The notes: generated from the letters alone by a model not told the origin. 33,079 nt of DNA from Ministeria vibrans ATCC 50519 (GCA_943704425.1 CALSCP010000238.1:1568-34646), one strand, 5' to 3'. Numbered from the stretch's first letter, positions 10,021-27,540 are shown. Numbers and translations are program-made.

Positions 10021-10908
10021 ATGGCCAATCGCAAAGGACGACTTGCCAAGGAGTCAACGGTGTTTCTGTTGTGTGATTTGCAAGATCGCTTTCGTGAGTC
10101 CATTCCGCTCTTCAAGGATATCCTCCAAACCGCCGGTAAGCGTCTCCTGCCTCTCTTTCTCTCTCCCCCTCTTCCTATGTCACTTTTGAAGAGAAATACG
10201 TTAAAGAATTCAGGCGCACGCAGCAGGATAGGCCGCCAGCCTCTCATTCTCTCTTCCTGACGTTGGACAACACAAACAAATCGTCACACACTTTTCCCTT
10301 TCGATCTTAGGCCATATGATCCAAGGCGGGCGGTTGCTGGGCATTCCGACGGCTGTGACCGAACAGTATCCGAAGGGTCTTGGCAAGACTGCGTCCGAAC
10401 TCGATCTTTCTGGCTTGCGAGTGTTTGAGAAGACTCGCTTTTCCATGAGCGAAGCTGTCTTCGAATTTCTGCTGACAAGTCAATGCCGCTCGGTGGTCCT
10501 GTTCGGCATTGAGGTACAATGAGAGCGGGTGTGTGTGACCCCCAGCCATCCCCACGCTGACCCTTGCGCATCGTCAATTCAGGCACACATCTGTGTGCAG
10601 CAGACGGCGCTCGATCTGCTGAGCCAGGGCTACGAAGTGCACGTCCTTGCAGACGGCGTTGCATCCCGCCGCGATCTTCACTGTCAGACAGCACTGCAGC
10701 GAATCCGTGATGCAGGTGGTCTTATCACTAGTGGCGAAGCGGTGCTCTTTGAGTTGATGGGCTGCAAAGAATGTCCCGTAAGTCAACTCTAGCTCGCTAG
10801 CCAAACCCCCGTTGTGTGTGGGTTGTTTAATTTTATGTATTATTGTACTAATGAAATATTGAACAATTTTTGTAGCAATTCAAGGAAATTTCCCAAATGA
10901 TCCGCTAA
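10021..10908 (+). CDS. Isochorismatase domain-containing protein (ISOC1/ISOC2-like cysteine hydrolase)
   Basis: Four exons (10021-10135, 10311-10513, 10583-10777, 10876-10908) total 546 nt and encode 181 residues. It has the compact cysteine-hydrolase fold of animal ISOC1/ISOC2: LLCDLQDRFR carries the catalytic Asp, TEQYPKGLG is the conserved loop, FEKTRFSM carries the Lys, and GIEAHICVQQTA carries the nucleophilic Cys. VHVLADGVASR follows, and the protein ends QFKEISQMIR, matching the family's last helix. The substrate of this family is not established; relatives hydrolyse isochorismate, nicotinamide or peroxyureidoacrylate-like compounds. No signal or targeting peptide is evident. It shares a short divergent promoter with the MAPK gene and converges on the PRTase-motif gene across a TTA-repeat tract. 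Confidence 0.92.
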
Positions 10909-10988
10909 CGAGAGCCCGACAAGAGTGCAAGAGCAGAGAGGGGCATAAACATTGTGAAATGTATGTTATGAGAGGACGAGAAAAATGA

Positions 10989-10993
10989 AATAA

Positions 10994-10994
<1 letters not shown>
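10989..10994 (+). terminator. AATAAA polyadenylation signal of the ISOC gene
   Basis: AATAAA about 80 bases after the TAA stop, directly before the TTA microsatellite. Confidence 0.5.
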
Positions 10995-10996
<2 letters not shown>

Positions 10997-11024
<28 letters not shown>

Positions 11025-11061
11025 TAATTAATTACGTCTTATGATTATTATTATTATCATG

Positions 11062-11149
<88 letters not shown>

Positions 11150-11174
11150 TTTTCTCTATTTATTTTNNNNNNNN

Positions 11175-11260
<86 letters not shown>
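10997..11260. repeat. (TTA)n microsatellite tract interrupted by an assembly gap
   Basis: Three blocks of TTA triplets (10997-11021, about 11047-11148 and 11175-11260) lie between the ISOC and PRTase-motif genes. The middle and last blocks are split by Ns. The true length is unknown because the gap lies inside the repeat. Confidence 0.95.
11167..11174. other. Run of eight Ns (assembly gap)
   Basis: Eight Ns. The 21 bases before the gap (11146-11166) recur exactly at 11258-11278 after the second TTA block, so the two contig ends may be the same locus read twice. Confidence 0.9.
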
Positions 11261-11261
<1 letters not shown>

Positions 11262-11311
11262 TTTTCTCTATTTATTTTTCTTATTATGGATAATATTATA
11301 TTTAATACAAA

Positions 11312-13330
<2,019 letters not shown>

Positions 13331-13430
13331 GTTGAAAAAGGATAGAACGTAAACACAACTGTTTAATTATAAAAATTAATACTACTTAATACGCCACTTC
13401 ACTCGTTCACTTTTTGTTTCATTGTTGGCC
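13331..13430. promoter_or_regulatory. 100-bp divergent promoter region (PRTase-motif gene / PLD)
   Basis: AT-rich gap between two start codons on opposite strands. It contains TTAATTATAAAAATTAATACTT (13362-13383), a near-palindromic AT block, but no textbook element. Confidence 0.4.
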
Positions 13431-16696
<3,266 letters not shown>

Positions 16697-16756
16697 TCAT
16701 CGTAATATGTTTTAAAAGAATCCAAAAAGGAGGAGAGTATATAAGAGGGGGGGTAT

Positions 16757-19075
16757 TTACAATGTCAGATTGGTAAAAGGAACATTGACACTGGCCATGA
16801 GGCTCAAGTAATGCTCGAGCTCTTCTCCAGGGGTCACAAGAGTGAGACAAGTGCCGGAAGAGCCCATGCGACCCACACGCCCACTGATGTGCAGATACTC
16901 GCCGGGCGTGGCTGGCGGGTAGAGCAGCGTGACGGCACGCAGACCTGGAAAGTCGAGGCCGCGCGCAGTCGCTGTGGTGGCGAGCATCATGTCAACGTGG
17001 CCCGTCGCGAGTCGAGACATGAATGTCGCACGTTGTGTCGCGTCAAAGCTGTGTGTGTGTTGATGCAACGAGTACGCGTTGACGTTTTTCTGGCGCAACC
17101 ACGCCTCAAAGTTGGAGACTCGCGCATGAGGATGTACAAAGACAAGCGAGCCAGTGGCGGGTGACAGGGTGCGCGACAGGCGGATCAGTGCATCACCCTT
17201 CTCCTCCTCGGCGCACATGTAGTACACATGTTTGATCGTCGACGGAATGCGCTGTGCATTGCCCACTTGCAGTAAAAGCGGTCTAAGAAAAAGAAAAATG
17301 AAAAATGAGATGCACCTAAGATAAACCGAACAACGTCTTTGTCTTTATCGTACTTGCGTGGACGAGGAAGCACTTCAATGGCAAGACGGAGACGTTCGTG
17401 GCAGGTGGCAGAGGCAAAGATGAAACGGGTCTTCTTGCAGGTGTCGACGAGACGAGCAACGAGCATGGCACCATCAGGCGGGTGACGGGCGCGGTTGAGA
17501 CGCAGCTTGAGAGGCAGGTCACGTGGCATGGGCTCGAGAACACGATCGCACTCGTCGACGACGACATACTGGAGACGGTCGGCGAGCATGCGTGCAAAGG
17601 AACCCTGTTCTAGAAGTGTGCGCATGATGATTTCGCCCCGTTTGGGAGTGGTAATGATGACAGAGGGACGCGGACGACGGTCGCGCATCATGGTGATCTG
17701 GGTGGCCAGATCGTGTCCACCCACAAGCGTCACTACGCGCTGGTGGAACGACTCGGGTGTAATGTTGAGCAGGTCAAAAACAACTGCGGTCAGTTGCGTG
17801 GCCAGTTCGCGCGTGGGCACAATGAAGATGGATGCCATGGGTCCCCGACGGATCGCCTGGAGCACCGGTAGCACAAAAGCAAGAGTCTTTCCACTTCCAG
17901 TCTGAAATGAAAAAAAGAGATGTAAAAAAAAAGAATAAAAATAAAAAAGAGAGAGAGCGACCGACCACACACAGACACTCTGTACCTCTGACTCGATAAT
18001 GAGATCGTCCTTGGAAGTTTGAAACGCTTTGAGTGACATTACTTGCACAGGCGATGGTTTGACGCAACCGATGTGGTGAAGGCGCTCCACCAGCGTCGAA
18101 CGTACTTTGAGGTCAGCAAACGAAACCTGTGTCAAGATGAACGAAGCGTTATTAATTGTTGTTTTTCGCGAATGGAATAAAAATATATCATAAATAAAAT
18201 TCTACCTGACATGTGTCGTCCGTGTCGGTGGGAACTGTGCCCTCTGGTCCGGGCTTGAGTGCTGGCACGCCACGATCCATACGTTCGTCAGCGTCAAACG
18301 GCAACTCGGATGGCTTACTACTCCGCTGGGACTCTCGCCGCCGTTGATCTGGGAGTGTTGAGCGCCAATTTGAGGCTGGTCCATCATTGCGTGACTCGCG
18401 GCCGCGGTGGCGCTCGACCTCGGCCTCATCTGTCGTTGCTTGACGACTTGTTTCGCCTGCAACAAAGGCTCGACTGCCGCGCATCCGAAGACCTGCGACC
18501 TTCGGCTGTTGGATGTCTTCGCGGTTCTGCTCCTGTCGGCGCACGTGTGCGTGACCATCTTTGCCCTTGTCGGCTGTCGGTGAGCTTGATGGACGAACGC
18601 CGTCAAGTGACCTACGCGCGAAATTCGACGACGACGACGACGCTGCTGCTGACGATGGCGCATGTTGATCGTCGCGTGCGCGTCTGTCAAATGGCCTTCG
18701 CTCGTCGCGTCGCGTCTCCTGTCGCGGCGTCGATCCCTTAGACGGCTTGCCTGTGTCCTTGGTGGCCACGGGCGCGGTGGTAGGGTTCGAGAGGCCGCCG
18801 TGTCGCTCCCAACGACTGGATGGCGTCCGCACTGTCTTCGCACCCGCTTTGGCACGTAGCACGGCGGATCGCTTGGGAATATGTCCCAGCGGTATGGAGA
18901 CAACCTTCTCTTGTTCTCCACGTCGACCATACCGTGTTGCGCGAGGATTCATTCGCGGAGGCGCTGATGCTGAGGACAACGCCGACTTGGAAAGCGTCGC
19001 CAAACGATAAGGCGAGTCACGACCTACGCCCACCAGTCGTGAGCTCCACACCCCAAAACGACATATCCTCAACAT
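16757..19075 (-). CDS. Divergent DEAD-box RNA helicase, probably mitochondrial
   Basis: Four exons (19075-18206, 18126-17986, 17901-17316, 17265-16757) total 2,106 nt and 701 residues. Helicase motifs: Q-motif region VSFADL...KPSPVQ (291-318), Walker A TGSGKT (338-343), PTRELATQL (366-374), TTPKR (Ib), DECD (453-456, in place of DEAD), SAT (501-503), motif V TATARGLDFPG (~630-640) and motif VI HISGRVGR (658-665, in place of HRxGRxGR). Such proteins use ATP to remodel RNA duplexes. The first ~35 residues (MLRICRFGVWSSRLVGVGR) are rich in Arg and hydroxylated residues and have a single acidic residue, as in mitochondrial presequences; the next ~250 residues are Arg/Ser-rich and disordered. Its stop lies 60 bp from that of PLD; its start faces the myosin gene. 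The splice at 17315/17266 was chosen on frame and motif continuity. Confidence 0.9.
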
Positions 19076-19257
19076 GCGCTGACACACACACACACAAAGA
19101 AAAAAAAAAAGAATGCGATTGTTCATTGTTGACTTTGTATTGTTAAAATTGTTTTTAATCAAACTTGAAACTGCATTTACTAAAAAGTGAAAACACTTTA
19201 TTTCTCATCCTCGCTTCAGATCGTTGTCACGCATACTTCTGCTGGACACAGACTAAA
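19076..19257. promoter_or_regulatory. Divergent promoter region (DEAD-box / myosin)
   Basis: An AT-rich 182-bp gap. A pyrimidine tract ending TCGCTTCAG at 19211-19219 before the myosin ATG looks like an acceptor, so myosin may have a 5'-UTR intron. Confidence 0.4.
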
Positions 19258-20730
19258 ATGGGGAAAGGATTGGCCGACAAGTTCGGAGGTATCAATCGAA
19301 AAAAAACAATTGGCTAAAAATAAGTATCGCTCGCCTAAACGCCAGCGAACAGCGCCCCACACCGCTGGGGTGCTATTGTTTCATTCCGTGCTCAAAGCCT
19401 CCAAGTCAAATCTAGCGCCACCATGCCCAGCTTGCGTCTACCAGGGCGTGGCGTCGTTTTTTTAATATTCTCCTGTTTGATCGTCAACAGCCCCTTCGCT
19501 CGCTGTATTTCGCTTCTGTTTGCACCCAGTAGGCGCACACTTAGTGTCCCACATGTACTTCAGCAACTCCCAGCCGCTCCTATGTCCATTGAGGTTTATC
19601 ATTTGTTTTTTTTTTTCCTGTCGTCTTTCCTGCCCCCTCCCGCGCTTTCTCGCGCCGCTGTGCCTCTATCGGCCGCGTGTGGCGCCTTACCGCACGGGGT
19701 TGCGGTCGTCCCGCGCGGGGTGTCGTCCATCCGGCCCCTTGTGGCGCATGGTGCCAACCAACTTTGGTTCGGTTCTTTTTCGGCGTCCCCTTCCCGGCGT
19801 TTTCACGCCCTCTTCGCTCCCCTCTCTCCCTCTCTCCCTTGCTCTTCCCTTACGCTCCCTTCGACCTGTCCCACTGACACTACTCTCCACCTTTTCTTCT
19901 TCTCTCTCTCTTTTCTCATTTTTCGTTGTCCTTTTTTTCGGTTTTGTCTTTTTTTTTTCTTTTTGTTGTCCTTCTCTCACTACTCGCTCTTTCCTTTGAT
20001 GTTGCAGTCAAAGGCGTCGAAGATGGCGTCGAAGATATGACAACGGTTGATAACATCGACGAGGATGGCATCAACGTCAATCTTAAAGTCCGTTACCTGC
20101 AAGACAAGATTTACGTACGATAAGCCAAGAAAAAAAAAAAAAGCAAGAAACCAAACTTCAACTCTGGAGGAAAACTTCCAAAGAACCGCCCTATTGCTGT
20201 TTCGCTATCCGCTCCTATTGGTCGCTTCTATTCCATTCTTGCGCTCGCTAATGTGCGATATGTTTGCGATCGGTCACAGTTTGGTTATTGACAAGAAAAA
20301 AAAAAGTTGCATCGCATTTTTTGACCTTGGCTTTACGCGATTTCTCGCTCAATTTGCCTCATTACACCGATTCCATTGTGCTCCTTATGGTGTCTTTTGA
20401 CCCATGGTTCGTACAAGTTCACACAGTGAAGCTATTTTTCCGATTGCTTTTTTGACGAAACGCACAAAAACATCCATGTTTGGGTCAAACATCCCGTTTG
20501 TTGACGAGCAGATGAAAATATCACACGACACCAGACGAGCGACCGTATAGAAGAATCTCATCTCATTTTTTGTTCTTTACTCTTTAGACGTACACTGGCA
20601 CCATTTTGGTCGCTGTGAATCCGTTCAAGTTTCTTAAGGGTGTCTTTGAGAACGTACGTAATGCATATGGATACAAAAGGACTCCCGTCTCTCTTTCTCT
20701 ATCTCTTTCTGTCTATCACTTAGTTTCTCC

Positions 20731-20807
<77 letters not shown>

Positions 20808-23800
20808 ATTACCTTTTTACCTTTTCTCTCTCCCTCACTTCTCTTTTTTCATTTTTTTTTGTTTAGGATATTGTCAAGCGCTACAGTGGCGCCAAGATTG
20901 GCTCATTGCCCCCACACATCTATGCGACTGCTGAAGGCACGTACAATGCCATCCGCAACGACGCGCAGAACCAGTCTGTCATCATTTCCGGCGAGTCGGG
21001 CGCCGGCAAGACCGAGTCCACCAAGCTCATCCTACAGTACCTCACGGCCGTCACGCAGAACCCCCAGTGGATCGAACAGCAAATCATGGAGGCGAACACA
21101 CTCCTTGAGGCGTTTGGCAATGCCAAGACGGTCCGCAACAACAACTCGTCACGCTTCGGCAAGTTCACCCAAGTGTGCTTCAACGAGGCCCTTCACATCA
21201 AGGGCTGTATCATCGAGGACTATCTTCTCGAACAAGTCCGTGTCGTCTCCCAAATGGAAGAAGAGCGCAACTACCATTGCTTCTACCAGATTTGCGAAGG
21301 CGCCAAAAACTCGGCCGACGACCGCGGTAACAAAAAACATCATGAACGTGGTTTGATTTTATGACTGATTGATTTTTTTTTGTTTTGTAGAGCGATACAT
21401 GGTCAACCCTGCAAACTCGTACCATTACCTGTCGCAAAGCGGGTGTGTGGCACTCAAGGACATGGACGACGGCAAGGAATACGACGCCGTCAAGCTCGCC
21501 ATGACCGTGCTCAACATGGCGCCCGAGAACATCGACTCGCTCTTTTGCGTCCTCTCGGCCATCCTTCACATTGGCAACCTCAAATTCGCCGACAAGGGCG
21601 GTGGTGAAGAGACTGAGCTCACCTCCAACGATCGTGACATCTTGTCCAAGGTCTCGCAGCTTCTGCAGGCATCTGAGTCGGACCTCCACAAGGCGTTCAC
21701 CTACCGTATCATTGAGGTGCGTGGCTCCGTCACCGAGATTCCCCTGAAGCCCAAGCAGGCCACGGACAACCGCGACGCTGCTGCCAAGGCTATCTACTCG
21801 CGCATGTTCACCTGGATTGTCCACCACATCAACAAGTGCACCAACCCCGGCACCCAAGTCCATCGCTTCATCGGTGTCCTCGACATTTTCGGCTTTGAGA
21901 ACTTCAAGGTCAACTCCTTCGAGCAGCTCTGTATCAACTTCACCAACGAGAAGCTCCACAAGTTCTTCAACCACTACGTCTTCTCCATGGAACAGGTAAC
22001 AAAAACAATACTTGCTCGACTCAGAAAAAGTAGAAACCGAAAAAAAAAATTCATTTGAAATTTGTTTTGTAGATGATGTACCAGGAAGAAGGCATCAACG
22101 TCGAGAAGATCAAATGGGTCGACAACCAGGCGTGTCTCGACACGATTGAGAAGCCGCCCAACTGCGTGCTCAAGCTGCTCGACGACGAGTGCAAGTTTCC
22201 CAAGGGAACCGACAAGGGCTTCCTCGAGAAAATGCACAAGGGACTCGAGGGCGCTCCCCATTACGAGATGCCCCCAAAGCAGCAACAGGACCAGATCTTC
22301 GGTATTGGTCACTACGCCGGCATCGTCTACTACAGTATCGACGAGTTCCTCGACAAGAACAAGGACGTGCAGCAGACGCAAATCTTTGACCTCATGGAGA
22401 AGAGCTCTGACGGCTTCGTCAAGGCCATCTGCAAGTACCGCGAGCTTTCTGCCATGATCAAGATGACCAAGCCCGTCAAGCCTGGCACCAAGCCCACCGT
22501 CGGCTCGGCCTTCCGCGATCAGCTTGGAACACTCGTCGAGACTCTCTCCCACACCGACCCGTGGTACGTCCGTTGCATCAAGGTAAAAAAAAAAAAAAAC
22601 GAAGAAGAAGAAAAAGTTTTTTACATTTTTAACACGAACACATCTGCTTCTCGTTATAGCCCAACTCGACCAAAGTTGCGGGCGACTACGACAACGACAT
22701 GGTACTCGATCAGCTGCGTTACTCTGGTATGTTGGACATTATTCGCATCCGTAAGATGGGCTACCCCGTCAAGCTGTCGTGCGAAGTGTTCTGCATGAAA
22801 TTCCGCTGCCTTGTCAAGCCCAGCCTGCTCATTGCCGGCGAAGACCAAGAGACACACAACGCCAACGTCACTACCATTTGCCAGACGCTCAAGCTTGACC
22901 CGGACATGTGGCAGGTGGGCCACACCAAGGTGTTCTTCAAGCAGAAGACGTACGACCCGCTCGAGGACATGCGTCGTCAGATGCTTGACAAGTACGCCGT
23001 CGCCATTCAGCGCGTCTACAAGGGTTTCATCGCCCGCAAGCACTACCGCCGCATTCTCCACGCGACGCTTACTATCCAGCGTACCACACGTGGCATGCTG
23101 CAACGCATCCGCTACCTCCGCACGCGTCGCGCCGTCATCACCATTCAGTCGTACATTCGCGGTTGGTTCGCGCGCGATCTCGTCAAGTACATGAAGAAGA
23201 AGGCCAAGGAAAAGAACGACAAGAAGAAGAAGAAGCACGATGAGGACGCGAAGAAGGAGGCGCAGCTCAAGAACATGGCTGCCGCAGCGTCCGCCAAGAC
23301 CAAGGTGACTGCCGATCAGAAGGGCGGCGGCGACGTCGACGTCGACAACATCTTCGGCTTCCTCAACGTCAACGAGAAGGACTCGGCATTCGCATCCAAG
23401 CTCAACGACGAACTCGACCAGATCTTCAAGGACGACGGCGGTGGCCCCGAGACGGACGCCATGAAGCGCAACAACGAGCGCATGGCGCAACGCTACCGCG
23501 AGTACGAGTCGGTGCCCGAGGAGCCCATCGCCGGCGGTGACCCCACGCTCATTGCGTACGCCGAGAAGCACATGCGTCAGCACCCCAAGGACCCCGGTAT
23601 GAAGGCGACTCTGTCCTTCTCCAAGTACAAGGGCGTCAAGCTGCTTTCCTTCCAGGAGATGCTCCAGTGGAACAAGAGCGTGTCACTGCCGTTTGCCCTC
23701 ACCAAGATTGAGGACCACGACAACAACACGACGGCCATCAACCTGTACAAGGACATTTGCAAGTATGTCCGTGGCGAGCTCAAGGGCGACCAGGAGAACA

Positions 23801-26800
23801 AGGTGATCCAGAGCCTCGTGCTGCTGGGTCTGGCGCGCCCCGAGATGCGCGACGAGGTCTTCATTCAGTGTGTCAAGCAGATTAATGGCAACAAGGACGA
23901 GCACGCTCTGCGCGCGTGGGAGCTCATGTCGTTTGCGTGCGTCGCATTCCCTTGCTCGCCGTCCCTCTACAAGCACATGCAGGCGTACTTCCAGCAGAAG
24001 GCGCTCGCGAACAACGAACAGTCGAAGCGCGCCAAGTGGAACTTTACCACGTTGAAGCGCACCAAGATGAACGGTGTGCGCAAGAAGCCCCCGAGCCAGC
24101 TCGAGATCGATGCCATTCGCGGCATGCGACCCATTGTGTGTCGTTTCTACTTCCTCGACGGCAAGGCCAAGGCTATTGGCGTCGACCCAAGCGCCACGGC
24201 GCAGGACTGTCTCGAGGAGCTCGCCGACAAGATTGACCTCGACCGCATCGAGGGCTGGTCCCTGTACGAGCGCTACCCCGACTTTGAGCGCGCCATCCGC
24301 ACCGTCGAGTACGTCTGCGATATTCTCGCCACGTGGGAGGAGCGCGAGTCCGAGTCGCTCAAGCCCACCGAGTACAAGACGATACGTCGACGCCCCAGCT
24401 CCTCGGGCAAGGACAGCAAGGACGCGCCGCAGTTCACGTCGGCCATTGGTGCGGGCGCCGCCAAGTTTGTCTTCCGCAAGCGTCTCTTCAAGAACCCGCG
24501 CGAGATTCCGTCCGACCCCGTCGAGTACCATCTCACTTACTGCCAGGCCGTCTACTCGGTGCTCGCCGACGAGTTCCCTGTCACCGAGAAGGTCGCGCTG
24601 CAGCTCGCCGGTCTCCAAGGTCAGGTGCTCTTTGGCGAGTATGAGGACGGCAAGATGAACCGCTACGACGACCTCGAGCAGTTCTTGCCGGCACGCATCA
24701 TCAACAACCGTGGCATTGTGCCGCCGCGCTCGCGCGAGGGCTGGAAGATGGAGATTGCGGATGCTCACGCCAAGTTTGGCACCGATAAGACGGACATGCA
24801 GTCCAAGGTGCTCTACTTGACGGCCGTCAAGCAGTACCCGCAGTATGGCACCACCTTCTATCCGTGCACTTACAAGGGATTCTGGTCGCACCCCAACAAG
24901 GTGTTCCTTGCCATCGACAAGGACGGCTTTGCCTTTGTGTCGGCCAAGACGCGTGTCACTCTACAGACCTTCACGTACGCCCAGCTCCAGCACATGGAAG
25001 TGGACATGGCCGAGGACACCATTACGCTGTCGATGAAGCCAACAAAGCGCTCCGACGGCAAGGGCGAGGAGCAGCAGCACTTTACGTTCCAGACGTCGCA
25101 AAAGGAGGACATCGCACTGCTCATTGCAAGCTATTCGCCAGTTCACCGCAACTGGAGCCAGGCCGAGGTGGTTAAGGCCAAGGACGTGCACACGGACGAC
25201 TACGACAAGGCGAAGCTGTACGAGGAGGTGTGGGAGGCGCGCAAGCGTGTCACCAAGGAGGTGCCTTTGCGCAAACCTGACTCGGGCAAGAGCTCGTCGT
25301 TTGTCGCGGCAACGCTGCGTCGCATGCCTTCGTCCAAGAAGATGGACAATGTCAAGAAAAAGCGTGACGACGAGTACGAGAAGACCTGGCCCAAGTCGTG
25401 GTGGTCGTACAGCAAGAACAAGCTGACGCACTCGCTGACGGTGCTTGAGAACGACGACGAGGACATTGCTCTCAAGATGTTCATGTCCATTCTCATTTTC
25501 GGCGGTATGTCTCAGTCGGGTGGTTTCGAGGCCGACGAGGACCCCGAGCGCACCACCATGGTCCAAATGGTCATTGCCAAGTGTCTCGAGAAGGATTCGC
25601 TCGCCAACGAGTTCTACCTCCAGCTTATCAAGCAGACAATGGACCACCCCGATCCCAACAGCAAGGTAAATACTGAAAACAAAATTAATAATAATAATAA
25701 TTATTATTTTTTTATTGTTGTTATTTTTCTTGTAACTCACGCTTTTTTTTTCTTCTTTTTTTCGCTTACTTAGGTCAACTTGCAGTATTGGCGCTTTCTG
25801 GGGCTCACGGCGGCGATTCTGGCGCCGCGAAGTGATGCAATTTTGGAGTACGCGAGAGCACATCTCAAGCGATCGGCCATCAGCTCACAGAGCGAGGAGA
25901 GCCGCCACGCTCAGTTTGTGCAGTCGACACTGTCGCGCACCATCGAGAACAAGAACCGCAAGTACCCGCCGTCGCGCAACGAAATTGTCTGTGTTTGCAA
26001 TCGCAAGGCGATTCACGCACGCTTTCACTTCCTCGATGGTCAGTTCCGTGCGCTCTCCTTCGACTCGGCGGCCACTACTCAAGAGGTTGTTGATATGATC
26101 AAGGACCGCATTGGGCTGCGCAAGGACGTGCAGGGCTTCTCGCTTTTCGAGGTGTTTGGCTCGCTCGAGCGAAACATGCTTGCAAGCGAGAAGGTTGCCG
26201 ACGCCATCTTCAAGTGGGAGAAGTACGCCAAGAGTACCAACTCAACCAAACAGCTGCGCCTCACCTTTAAGCAGCGTCTCTTCCTGGGACCTTTCATTAC
26301 GCCCAAGGACAGCGTTGAGTTCAACCTGGTCTTCCACCAGTGCATTGACGATGTGGTCAACGACCGTCACCCGCTGAGCCACAAGGACGCCGTGCATCTC
26401 GCCGGTCTGCGTGCCCAGGTCGAGATGGGCGACTTTGAGGGCAACGACCCGGCCAAGTACAACTTTATTGTTGAGAAGTACGTGCCCAAGGGCATGCGTG
26501 GCACCAGTGGCATTGCTGATGAGATTGCTAAGGAGCACGAGCGAGTAAGATGATGATGATGTTGTTGCTGTTGCGTACTTGTGTCCCTGGTGACTGATTT
26601 TTTTTTTTTTTTGTTACGTTTACTTTTAGTTGATGGGAATGGAGAAGGATGAGTGCAACCTCAAGTACCTCGAGTGGTGCCGCAGCTGGAGTCTGTCGGG
26701 CTCCACAGTGTTCGAAGTGCTTCAGTCGTACACATCGTCGCTCCCCAAGAACCTCTGGCTCGCCGTTAACGAGCACGGCATCCACATTCTCAAGCGCAAG

Positions 26801-27161
26801 GAGAAGGTGAGGAGTTTAAAAATAATTATTATAATTATATTATATTAATATTAATCCTCCGATCTCTTTTTTAAGGTGCCTCTTGTCACCTACAACTACC
26901 GCAACATTGTCAACTACTCGCCGTCGCTGCGCAACCTCATGATTGTCACCGAGTCGCTCACGCGTGGCACCAAGTTTGTCTTCAACACGTCGCAGGTACA
27001 CACATTTTATTTACTTGTGTTGTTTGCAAACCTTTTCCCTTCTAACACTCTTTCCATTTTCTTCTATTTTTCTTCTATAGGCATCTCAAATTGCCCATCT
27101 GATCCGCGACTACACGCACATTATTGTGCAGCGCCAGAAGAAGGCTCTGGAGAAGAAGTAG
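19258..27161 (+). CDS. Unconventional myosin with tandem MyTH4-FERM tail
   Basis: Eleven exons (19258-19288, 20008-20114, 20588-20653, 20867-21326, 21391-21995, 22073-22582, 22660-25665, 25774-26544, 26630-26806, 26876-26995, 27081-27161) total 5,934 nt and 1,977 residues. The motor shows [14 protein letters not shown]-loop GESGAGKT (110-117), switch [10 protein letters not shown] (159-167) and switch [10 protein letters not shown] (386-393). Three IQ motifs follow (about 707-775), then a short Lys-rich charged stretch rather than a long coiled coil. The tail has MyTH4 (about 921-1060), FERM (about 1080-1420), a second MyTH4 (about 1500-1620) and a second FERM (about 1664-1960). This matches class VII/XXII-type myosins, which act in filopodia, adhesion and phagocytosis. 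No SH3 domain is visible between the repeats, and the motor lacks the usual N-terminal SH3-like subdomain. Exon 1 encodes only ten residues and is chosen because its phase fits. Confidence 0.93.
19289..20007 (+). other. Long first intron of myosin with a GC-rich core
   Basis: At 719 nt this is the longest intron I find. Most of it is T/C-rich, but 19630-19810 is strongly GC- and CpG-rich, unlike other introns here, with short self-complementary pieces such as CCGCA/TGCGG at 19691-19706. An open frame runs through it, but its translation is low-complexity. It could hide an alternative promoter, a small RNA or a missed N-terminal exon. Confidence 0.4.
20680..20801 (+). repeat. CT-rich interspersed repeat plus (CT)n in myosin intron 3
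   Basis: One decayed family copy (CTATCACTTAGTTTCTCCCTCC) is followed by about 33 CT dinucleotides in intron 20654-20866. It is in the sense orientation. Confidence 0.85.
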
Positions 27162-27540
27162 AGCCTCACTGCGTTTTCTTTTTTTTTGACCCTCTCTTTG
27201 TGTGTGTGTGTTTGTCATCTGTTTGTCTGTGTGAGAGAGAGTGCGGACTCCCAATAAAACGTCTTTCGCTTATTATCAATAAGAATGCAGAGCGCAACGT
27301 CCCACGTTGAGGTTTTTGTAGCACAGTAATAGAGAAAAAATTACGTCTTGTTTAATTACCAACATAGTTACATAAAATAACTTCAATTCAATTTATTCAG
27401 TTCAAATTTGAAATTTCAATAAAGTCAAGTTTTTTTGACAACCAGGCATACATCCAGTTGGCAGATATTGAATGTTGCGACTTGCTGCGGTGTAGGAAAG
27501 GAGAGAGGGAGAGTTTGATTTGGATTTGAGAGATTCTGAA
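27162..27540 (+). other. Myosin 3' UTR and intergenic region before EF-Ts
   Basis: An AATAAA at 27253-27258 lies about 95 bases after the myosin stop. AT-rich sequence then leads to the EF-Ts start. Nothing else codes convincingly. This is one of the few tandem (same-strand) junctions in the window. Confidence 0.5.

Noticed and set aside
19423-20040. 205-residue plus-strand frame before the myosin motor
   Set aside because: Low-complexity Phe/Ser/Leu/Pro sequence produced by T/C-rich intron DNA. It ends out of frame with the motor exon, and the exon 1 to exon 2 splice explains the region better.
21210-22552. Long antisense open frames opposite the myosin motor
   Set aside because: They mirror sense exons with P-loop, switch and relay motifs, and run across the sense introns without matching splice sites.
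23683-24891. 402-residue open frame antisense to the myosin tail
   Set aside because: It is a by-product of the strong GC bias at third codon positions in the real gene. Its translation is Leu/Val/Arg-rich with no motifs, and the sense strand encodes clear MyTH4 and FERM domains.
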